Assembly (NCBI GenBank): GCA_947502145.1
Contig: CANMYO010000007.1
Coordinates: 1-64,000, forward strand
Direction: 5' to 3'
Source: an uncultured Paracoccaceae bacterium
GTDB lineage: Bacteria > Pseudomonadota > Alphaproteobacteria > Rhodobacterales > Rhodobacteraceae
Length of the DNA: 64,000 bases
Made by a program: the position numbers and the translations under genes. Positions within the stretch are counted from its first letter, which is position 1, and every line of letters starts with the position of its first letter. Positions 58,075 to 64,000 of the stretch are shown here, in pieces. The notes beneath the pieces were generated by a model. The model did not search any database. It had not been told where the DNA came from and was given only the letters and a program-made list of their open reading frames with translations.

Positions 58075-58890
58075 TCAATCGGCGCGCAAGTCCGGCAAGG
58101 TGAACTCCATGAACCGCTGTTCTTCGGCAATTGTCGCGGCATCAATCACGCCGCCGGTGCCGTCTCCAACTGTCTGAACCGCTTCGAGTTGCCACATGGC
58201 GACGAGCGCGATGGCCAGTTCAGCGGTCACTCTCGTGTTGAGATCGACACTCTCTTTGAGTTCGTCCATGTCGTCGATCAGACCAACAAGCCTGTCGACG
58301 CGTTGAAGCGATTGACCTGCGTCCTCGTAGCTGTTTTGGGCCGCTGCCGAGACCAATGCGCCGGTTGTGGCCTGCGTTGCGATGCGCTCAGCGCCAGCGT
58401 TGCCGCTGCGGGCCATTTCACTCAAGGTGTCTTCGTCAAAGCCCAAATCAGCCAGAACACGGTCCATCTGGGTTTCAATCTCGCTTGCACCGGAGCCGGT
58501 CAAGCCGGAGAAATCCCCCGTCTTGATCGAATCGATGGTCGCGAGAATGTCTCCGAACTCTTGATCGAGCAGCCCGTTCAACTCGTCTTCCATCTGTGTG
58601 CGGATGATCTCCGGAAGCTCGGCCAAGCGCGTCAACGCTTCATAAGTGCGTTGCAGCTCCGCGAGCTGTTCCGTGAGTGTGGCCAGTTGCTCGCGAAGCT
58701 GCGTGAGCTGCTCGTTTTGAAGAATTTCATCTTCGATCATTTGGCGCAGCTGTTGGATGTTCTGTGCGATGTTCTGCGTGTCGACGACCGGGACGCCTTG
58801 TGCATAGGCTGGCGTGATCATTGTGGCTGGGATGGCTGCAAACATGCAGCTCGTGAAGTGAGCAAGTCTCACTATGTGTTTGAACATCAA
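58075..58890 (-). CDS. virB5: T4SS pilus-tip protein VirB5
   Basis: 271 residues. A signal peptide ends at YAQ; then GVPVVDTQNIAQNIQQLRQM is the usual VirB5/TrbJ mature start, followed by long helices with coiled-coil character. The last ~75 residues (from DELKESVDLNTRVTAELA to FMEFTLPDL) are clearly related to the tail of the lytic transglycosylase gene upstream. It starts 4 nt inside that gene. Confidence 0.9.
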   Translation of the reverse strand: MMFKHIVRLAHFTSCMFAAIPATMITPAYAQGVPVVDTQNIAQNIQQLRQMIEDEILQNEQLTQLREQLATLTEQLAELQRTYEALTRLAELPEIIRTQMEDELNGLLDQEFGDILATIDSIKTGDFSGLTGSGASEIETQMDRVLADLGFDEDTLSEMARSGNAGAERIATQATTGALVSAAAQNSYEDAGQSLQRVDRLVGLIDDMDELKESVDLNTRVTAELAIALVAMWQLEAVQTVGDGTGGVIDAATIAEEQRFMEFTLPDLRAD

Positions 58891-60056
58891 TCCAATTCCT
58901 CCAAGGTGAAATCCATGAACTCTTGCTCGGCCATTCGCACCGAAGCTTGCGCCAATTGCGCCGCACTCAATGGCTGGGTACGAGCTGCTTTGAGGCGCAA
59001 TCGCGCCGCAATAAGGCGGACCAATTCTGCGCGTGCATAGGTGTTGAGCGCGACGCTTTCTTGGACGTCGCTGGTTGTCTCGATCCGTTCCACGATGTCA
59101 CGGATCCTCAGGGCCGCTTGCCGGATGGCTGCGGGCGAATTGCTCCCATAAAAGGCGGCCCCGTGACCGGTGATTGAGAGATTGGCATTGGCCAGTAGGG
59201 CTGGATCGATGGTGCCGAGGGCTTCGATACCGCCGATGCGAGCAAGGTACGCATTGTATTTTTGCGGGATGACGGTGACGTAGTGTTGGGTTTCCTTGAA
59301 TGGCGGTACGCCGCCATACTCGATCACGCGTCCCGGTCCTGCGTTGTAGGCGGCTAAAGCGTTGATGATGTTCCCATCAAAGCGATCAAGCTGTGCTGAG
59401 AGATACCGCGCGCCACCATGCACCTGCAGATAGGGGCTGTTGTAGTATTCCGGGTTGATACCGAGATCGCTGGCTGTGCCGGGCATGATTTGTGTGAGAC
59501 CAAAAGCACCCACGGGCGAGCGGGCTCCGATCGTGAACCGGCTTTCCTGCCAGATGAGGGCTTGGAGGAGGGCGCGCCACTGCACGGCGGAGAGGCTCGC
59601 GCGGCCCACGCCAGAAAACCCTGCCGTCTCCTGCGCCACCTGAATGATAAGCTGCTCGATGTTTTGGGCCGCGTCCCCAAACATCTGCTGACCGCCAGGA
59701 TTGGGGTCAATCGCCGCTGTGCCATAGACCGCTTCCGCGGATCGATCAGCAGAGCCACTCCCACCTTCAAGCGACGTGACCATGGGGCCAACGCCGGCAC
59801 CGTCGAAACTGGTTTGCGCATCCAGTATGGCTTGAAGCGTGGCCAGCTGTTCGCGCTTGATGGCGGCCAAAAGTTCCCGCGTTGCCAGCTTGTCGGACTG
59901 CAAAGCGAGATCGATCTCTCGATCTGAGGTCTCAACAATGTCGCGGGCCGTTAGCCCGCTGTCATTTGTCGGCACACCTTGCGCGGAAGCGGTGCCAGTG
60001 GTGGCCGCAAGTACCGCAAGGATATGGACGAGCTTACTCAATCTCAGTCGCTCCAT
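58887..60056 (-). CDS. Lytic transglycosylase embedded in a VirB5-like protein
   Basis: 389 residues from ATG 60056. A signal peptide ends near SAQGVPTNDSG; a VirB5-like helical part (~residues 25-90) comes next. The middle, ~residues 130-300, is an SLT domain with catalytic Glu in LIWQESRFTIGARSP, then GAFGLTQIMPGTASDLGI and AYNAGPGRVIEYGG. The last ~70 residues (QESVALNTYARAEL ... EQEFMDFTLEELD) match the tail of the neighbouring VirB5. The protein would cut peptidoglycan for channel assembly while staying attached to the VirB5 position. A separate VirB1-type enzyme exists in the same operon. Confidence 0.85.
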   Translation of the reverse strand: MERLRLSKLVHILAVLAATTGTASAQGVPTNDSGLTARDIVETSDREIDLALQSDKLATRELLAAIKREQLATLQAILDAQTSFDGAGVGPMVTSLEGGSGSADRSAEAVYGTAAIDPNPGGQQMFGDAAQNIEQLIIQVAQETAGFSGVGRASLSAVQWRALLQALIWQESRFTIGARSPVGAFGLTQIMPGTASDLGINPEYYNSPYLQVHGGARYLSAQLDRFDGNIINALAAYNAGPGRVIEYGGVPPFKETQHYVTVIPQKYNAYLARIGGIEALGTIDPALLANANLSITGHGAAFYGSNSPAAIRQAALRIRDIVERIETTSDVQESVALNTYARAELVRLIAARLRLKAARTQPLSAAQLAQASVRMAEQEFMDFTLEELD

Positions 60057-60207
60057 CCAAAGGCCCGCCAAGCGGTTCGAAACTGCAGTCTTTCTCGCCC
60101 GGAGCCGGAGCGACGAAATTGAAGCAATTGGTCTGCGGTTCGCTGTACTCTGTGCACCCTGCGAGGAAGACGGCGAACAGGATTATCTTGGCAACGATAC
60201 GGATCAT
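60034..60207 (-). CDS. virB7: VirB7-like small lipoprotein
   Basis: 57 residues from ATG 60207, which overlaps the virB4 stop as ATGA. A lipoprotein signal with lipobox is clear: IILFAVFLAGCTEYSE, the Cys being the lipidated residue. A second cysteine pair (NCFNF, KDCSF) could form a disulphide with VirB9 as in VirB7. Its stop lies 23 nt inside the next gene. The name rests on position, size and lipobox. Confidence 0.75.
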   Translation of the reverse strand: MIRIVAKIILFAVFLAGCTEYSEPQTNCFNFVAPAPGEKDCSFEPLGGPLDGATEIE

Positions 60208-62567
60208 GAGAGTCTCCAAAAATCGGGGCGGTCCCGGTAATCGGCACCGACAAGCGCCTCACCTTTTTCCATGCCGCCGAGAATGGTCAGGTGTGAGCCA
60301 AGGGCAGAGAGATCGGCGTCAACAACCACCGAACCACCGTCGTCGCGAATGAGCGCGAGGCGGCTGTCGCTACCGGTATTGAGAAGGACATCGAGTTCCT
60401 TCTCGTAGAGGTTCAGCATCGCATAGTCGGATGCGTGCGCCCGAATGTTGGGCAAAAGGATTTGTGTCGGGACGGCTTCGATGATGGTCTTGCCCGTCCG
60501 GGTGCGCTCTAGTTGGCTGGCATATTGCGTCATCATGACGGCGACGGTGTTTTGCTTCCTTGCCGTCACCAGCCAATTTGACAGGCGCTCCGCAAAATAC
60601 ACGTTGTCGAGCGCCTTCCAGGCCTCGTCGATAATGATGATCGTTGGACGGCGGTCTTCAATCTCACGTTCAACACGGCGGAAGAGGTAGCTCAAGACGG
60701 CCATGCGTTCCCGTTCGCTCTCGCTGTCGAGAATGCCGGTGAGATCGAACCCTACTGTGTCACCCTTGAGAGAGAATGTGTCTTCAAGTGTTTGGCCGAA
60801 GATCCAGCCATATCGACCGTTTTGGGTCCATTCCTGAAGCCGTTCGTGGAGATCGCCCTCGTCGTCGGTGGAGACAAAGAGGGATGAAAAATCCTTCCAG
60901 TTTCGCAACTCAGGACTAGCCGCCGTTGCGTTCTGACGCACAACTTCCTGAATGCGGTTCGTCTGCGCCGGTGCGAGTGGGCGGTCCGATCTGTAGAGAA
61001 GGGTGCCAAGCCAGTCAGACAACCACGCCGTGCCGCGTTCATCGGTCTCCGTCCAAAGTGGATTGAGGCCCGTTGGCTGGCCCGCTTTGATCGCTGTGTA
61101 GGTTCCACCGTTGGCGCGGACAGCCATTTCCATGCCCGCGCGATAGTCAAAGACGAACACCCGCGCGTCAGTTCGCCGTGCTTGGGTCATCAGGAAGGCC
61201 GAAAGAACGGATTTCCCTGATCCCGGTCGCCCGAGGATCAGGGTATGCCCGCTCGTAGGCTCTTTATCCGGGCTACCTTGCTCGTGGTAAGAAAAGCGGT
61301 AAGCGCTTTGCTCCGGGGTTGGGAACATGGAAATCACCTTGCCCCACGGCAGATGCTCATTCGATTTGCCGAGCTGCGTGCGATGGAAGGCGGCGAAATC
61401 GGCAAAGTTTCGATTTGTCACGGCACTGGCCCGAACCCGCTTGGGCTGGTTGCCGGGGTGTTGGCTGAAGTAATGGCTCTTGGCGGCAGCACGCTCGCCG
61501 ATCATCTTGATGCCCTCAGTAGCGGCCGCGTTGACGATCTCGGCCCCGAGGGTTTCCAGCTCATCCAGCGTGTTACAGAAGACGGTCACAACCATGTGGT
61601 GTTCGCCGAAGCTTTGTCGTTTCGCTTCCAAATCATCGTGCGCGATGTCGAGCGCCTCGAGGAGCGAGAGTGCTGCATCCTGAGACGCCTGCATTTGCCG
61701 CTTCTGGCGTTTTATGCGTCCAGCCATGAGATTTGAATTGATCGGGGTGAAGGAGTGGGTGACGATCATGTCGACCGGCAGGTTCAGCATATCGAACATC
61801 GTGCAGTTCGTTTGCTCGGAATACTCACCGATCGTGAAGCTCTTGCCGTAGCGCTGCCCAACCACACCCTCGGAAAGTTCAAAATGCGTGCCTTTGAAGG
61901 TCACGCGGGTATTGGCGGTATTGTAGGAGAGAAACCCGTATTTGCCTGCCGGAAACAGCGGCATTTCCTGGCCCGTGTTGAGCGCCCCGAGAAAGCCGAT
62001 GAGCTCACCTGAGGACGCCGAAAGGACATGAGGGTCCATCTCAGACAGCCCGGACAGGAAGACACCGACAGCCTCGTTCAATCGTCGGATACGTTTTTGG
62101 GTTTCTTCTTTGAGCCTGTTGGGATTGCTGCGGTTTAGAAAGGGCAGGGCGCTTTTGGACGGAGGTCGATGAATGACCGTCAGTGTCAAAGTTTTGTCGC
62201 GCAGGCCCGACGTCGAGAGCTTGTTGCGCCACTCGGTGTCCAGGGCCCCAGCAAAGTCGTCGCTTGAGATAGGGCTCAAGTCCGGTGTGATGGCCTTCGA
62301 GACCTTGTGCACGTAGTAGCTGAATTCTGGACCAAGCTGCGCAATGAGGCGGGCAAAAAGGGCCCGGACCTTGTCGAGATGACTGTCGTCGGTGGTATAG
62401 CTGTTTACGCCGCGCAGCCGGATACACTGGAATAGTTCGTTGACCCGCGTACGCACAGTCTGATCGTCGGCAAGGCTGACATAAGGCAACATATGCGCCA
62501 ACCTGCTTTCGCGCTCAAACCACTCCGGTAGAAGGGTGCGGTGATCCACGGTGTCGTCACGGGGCAT
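60204..62567 (-). CDS. virB4: T4SS ATPase VirB4
   Basis: 787 residues from ATG 62567 (further upstream ATG at 62582). N-terminal part of the CagE/VirB4 type (YSEQTNCTMFDMLNLPVDMIVT). The ATPase has Walker A ILGRPGSGKSVLSAFLM, DARVFVFDYRAGMEM, Walker B TIIIIDEAWKALD, and the RKQNTVAVMMTQYASQLE arginine region. It is essential for pilus and channel assembly. The start overlaps the virB3 end by ~11 nt. Confidence 0.96.
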   Translation of the reverse strand: MPRDDTVDHRTLLPEWFERESRLAHMLPYVSLADDQTVRTRVNELFQCIRLRGVNSYTTDDSHLDKVRALFARLIAQLGPEFSYYVHKVSKAITPDLSPISSDDFAGALDTEWRNKLSTSGLRDKTLTLTVIHRPPSKSALPFLNRSNPNRLKEETQKRIRRLNEAVGVFLSGLSEMDPHVLSASSGELIGFLGALNTGQEMPLFPAGKYGFLSYNTANTRVTFKGTHFELSEGVVGQRYGKSFTIGEYSEQTNCTMFDMLNLPVDMIVTHSFTPINSNLMAGRIKRQKRQMQASQDAALSLLEALDIAHDDLEAKRQSFGEHHMVVTVFCNTLDELETLGAEIVNAAATEGIKMIGERAAAKSHYFSQHPGNQPKRVRASAVTNRNFADFAAFHRTQLGKSNEHLPWGKVISMFPTPEQSAYRFSYHEQGSPDKEPTSGHTLILGRPGSGKSVLSAFLMTQARRTDARVFVFDYRAGMEMAVRANGGTYTAIKAGQPTGLNPLWTETDERGTAWLSDWLGTLLYRSDRPLAPAQTNRIQEVVRQNATAASPELRNWKDFSSLFVSTDDEGDLHERLQEWTQNGRYGWIFGQTLEDTFSLKGDTVGFDLTGILDSESERERMAVLSYLFRRVEREIEDRRPTIIIIDEAWKALDNVYFAERLSNWLVTARKQNTVAVMMTQYASQLERTRTGKTIIEAVPTQILLPNIRAHASDYAMLNLYEKELDVLLNTGSDSRLALIRDDGGSVVVDADLSALGSHLTILGGMEKGEALVGADYRDRPDFWRLS

Positions 62568-62835
62568 AGCTATCCCCATCATGGATCGAGCGATTGCGGG
62601 TTGGCGGTGTCTCTTGCAAGACGGTCATCATCACGTCGATAAAGCGCGGATCCCAGTCAGCCGCTTTCCACAGGACAGGGTAAAGAACGGCTGCGATGCC
62701 CAGGACGACAACGTTCTGAATCCAGACGAAGAGCAGAACCGAGCCAAAGAGCCAGACCATGGCATACATGATCGGAAGCCCGAAAAGCTTTGGCGGGCGC
62801 ACAAGGCCCAGAAAAAGGGGAGAGCGCTCCGCCAT
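62557..62835 (-). CDS. virB3: T4SS inner-membrane protein VirB3
   Basis: 92 residues from ATG 62835; an upstream extension to 62907 is inside virB2 and rejected. MAERSPLFLGLVRPPKLFG followed by a hydrophobic hairpin (MYAMVWLFGSVLLFVWIQNVVVLGIAAVLYPV is the region) is typical of VirB3. It works with VirB4. Confidence 0.92.
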   Translation of the reverse strand: MAERSPLFLGLVRPPKLFGLPIMYAMVWLFGSVLLFVWIQNVVVLGIAAVLYPVLWKAADWDPRFIDVMMTVLQETPPTRNRSIHDGDSYAP

Positions 62836-62842
62836 CAGGGAG

Positions 62843-63136
62843 TTACCCGCCCGAGAAGACGGCGGCGACAATCGTTGGCGCGGCGGCAATTCCGGCGATT
62901 CCAACAAGCACCCAGAGGGCCTGGCGCAGGTCGATGATGTTGAAGAACCAGCTCAGAAACACGCCGATCACAGCGAGGGTGGCGATGACGACACCAAGTG
63001 GTCCAGTCAGTGCGTCCACGATCCCCTGCAGCAGGCTTTGGATGGGCGACAGATCGATACTTTGCGCCATGGCGGGCTCTGCGGCGACAATAACTAGCGC
63101 CACCAACGCCAAAGCCAGTTGTAATGTCCTGTTCAT
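62843..63136 (-). CDS. virB2: T4SS major pilin VirB2
   Basis: 97 residues. A signal sequence (LALALVALVIVAAEPAMAQ) is followed by two hydrophobic helices (VDALTGPLGVVIATLAVIGVF and ALWVLVGIAGIAAAPTIVAAV), the pro-pilin layout of VirB2/TrbC. Its start overlaps the virB1 end by 4 nt. Confidence 0.93.
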   Translation of the reverse strand: MNRTLQLALALVALVIVAAEPAMAQSIDLSPIQSLLQGIVDALTGPLGVVIATLAVIGVFLSWFFNIIDLRQALWVLVGIAGIAAAPTIVAAVFSGG

Positions 63137-63867
63137 GAATTCTCTCCTTCCAACCGTTCAAATACTGAAAGCACACGAACAACGTGGTTCTGCGTTTCGC
63201 GATAAGGGGGAATGCCACTGTGCTCGACGACCGCATCGGGGCCAGCATTGTAGGCAGCAAGTGCCAGACGCGGATCGCCAAAGGTCTCCAGCATCAGCGC
63301 CAGATAGCGGGCGGACCCGTCTAGGTTCTGACGCATGTCATGAGGATCGACGCCGAGATCGCGCGCGGTCGCTGGCATCAACTGCCCGAGGCCAAGGGCG
63401 CCCGCACTCGAGATCGCATCCTGCCTATAGGCGCTCTCGACCTCGATATTGGCGCGGTAGAGGGTCAGCCAGTCTCGAACTGAGAGATCCGCACGGCGCA
63501 GCCCTGGATGGCCAGCGTAGCGAAGCGCGGTTGCCTCGATGGCCGCCAGAACATCGGCGCGGGGCAGAGGAGCCGGGCGAGTAAGGGCCGCAAAACGCAA
63601 CGCGTCAGGTTCAACAGCCGGTTCATCTTCACCGAGGATCGGCAGTTCATTAGCCGCCGAACCCTGTCCGATGCCGTCATTGTAATTGAGGGCAAAGCTA
63701 TCTTGGGAGCTAGACGGGGTCAGAGAGCCGTCGCTCTCCATGACCAGCACCATCTGGGCTGTTGCTGAACCTGTCAGAATCCAGAAAAGGAGAAGGTTAC
63801 TTGCTGTCGCTCTTGTCGGTCGCAGCCAGCTTGTGCGTTGTCCGCTGGCCTTCTTCGAGCGGGACAT
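63133..63867 (-). CDS. virB1: Lytic transglycosylase VirB1
   Basis: About 244 residues if read from ATG 63867; the start is uncertain because it overlaps the upstream coding frame by ~70 nt. A hydrophobic signal segment (NLLLFWILTGSATAQ) follows a basic stretch. The SLT domain has the catalytic Glu in ANIEVESAYRQDAISSAGALG, then LGQLMPATARDLGV and AYNAGPDAVVEHSG. It locally opens peptidoglycan for the channel. First gene of the core virB set on this strand. Confidence 0.88.
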   Translation of the reverse strand: MSRSKKASGQRTSWLRPTRATASNLLLFWILTGSATAQMVLVMESDGSLTPSSSQDSFALNYNDGIGQGSAANELPILGEDEPAVEPDALRFAALTRPAPLPRADVLAAIEATALRYAGHPGLRRADLSVRDWLTLYRANIEVESAYRQDAISSAGALGLGQLMPATARDLGVDPHDMRQNLDGSARYLALMLETFGDPRLALAAYNAGPDAVVEHSGIPPYRETQNHVVRVLSVFERLEGENS

Positions 63868-64000
63868 CGGCATGAGAGAAACCGATGCCGATGAGGAAGG
63901 AGACCACACCCGTGATGGTCTTAAACTCGCGAATCTTGATGTCGTTATGGGTCGTCCGGGTGCGGGCAGTGACCAGCAACTTCTCCACACCCTCGTCAGA
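63797..64000 (-). CDS. C-terminal end of an unidentified gene upstream of virB1 (partial)
   Basis: The minus-strand frame is open from the window edge to the stop at 63797, and its codons have very high G+C at third positions, much better than the competing virB1 frame over the same bases. The ~68 visible residues (VTARTRTTHNDIKIREFKTI, then GVVSFLIGIGFSHADVPLEEG) contain one hydrophobic segment. A GTG at 63988 could be a start, but the frame continues outside. No family recognised. It probably is another T4SS-operon gene. Confidence 0.5.
   Translation of the reverse strand, partial: SDEGVEKLLVTARTRTTHNDIKIREFKTITGVVSFLIGIGFSHADVPLEEGQRTTHKLAATDKSDSK

Noticed and set aside
1-64000. tRNA or rRNA genes
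   Set aside because: No stretch with tRNA cloverleaf signatures (GGTTCGANTCC-type arm with CCA end) or rRNA sequence was noticed on reading; a tRNA scan would be needed to exclude them fully.

Overview
The window looks like part of a conjugative plasmid, or an integrated conjugative element, of an alphaproteobacterium, most likely a marine Rhodobacteraceae (Roseobacter-group) strain. The basis is family recognition: an ArdC / DUF3768 / giant ParB-like / strawberry-notch helicase / DUF736 / DUF2493 backbone, a MOBP-type relaxase with VirD4, a virB-type type IV secretion operon, and tripartite tricarboxylate (TTT) and TRAP transporters. No replication initiator or ParA is visible, so the replicon type cannot be assigned.

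Layout. 1-2115: right-hand part of an IS66-family element (tnpA, tnpB, partial tnpC) inserted into a nucleotidyltransferase-like gene whose 3' part survives at 2116-2599. 2753-7913 (minus strand): a compact three-gene operon of unknown function made of an FAD/Rossmann protein, a trypsin-fold protein that has lost its catalytic His and Ser, and a PIN-like nuclease domain joined to a long helical C-terminus. This is the best candidate here for an undescribed (conflict/defence-type) system. 8563-23343: plasmid backbone with ArdC antirestriction protein, a 658-aa ParB-like protein, a DUF6927 gene with an amber stop at codon 3, a 1.4-kb-residue methyltransferase/strawberry-notch helicase, tandem DUF736, a HigB-like toxin remnant, DUF2493, and several clear intrinsic terminators. 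23383-28303: probable oriT, a MobC-like protein, relaxase and VirD4 coupling protein, all overlapping.

28456-52270: an accessory metabolic block lying between virD4 and the virB operon. It holds a DMT exporter; a TetR/oxidoreductase divergent pair with two perfect 15-bp operators; methylglyoxal synthase with a GntR regulator; a long operon (TctCBA, isopropylmalate-dehydrogenase-like enzyme, Asp/Glu racemase-like, OtnK, OtnC, RraA-like, AbrB-like permease, aconitase) that probably imports and breaks down a four-carbon (or related branched) hydroxy acid; a HutC-type regulator; a divergent amidohydrolase and SMP-30 lactonase followed by a TRAP transporter; an IS3-type transposase remnant; and an ECF sigma factor with a secreted NTF2/SnoaL-like protein.

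52517-64000 (minus strand): a nearly complete P-type T4SS operon in the transcribed order virB1, virB2, virB3, virB4, virB7-like lipoprotein, a lytic transglycosylase embedded in a VirB5-like protein, virB5, virB8, virB9, virB10, virB11, two small accessory genes, virB6. Most junctions overlap by 1-4 nt, so it is one translationally coupled unit. With the relaxase and VirD4 the element should be self-transmissible, and the catabolic block is its cargo.
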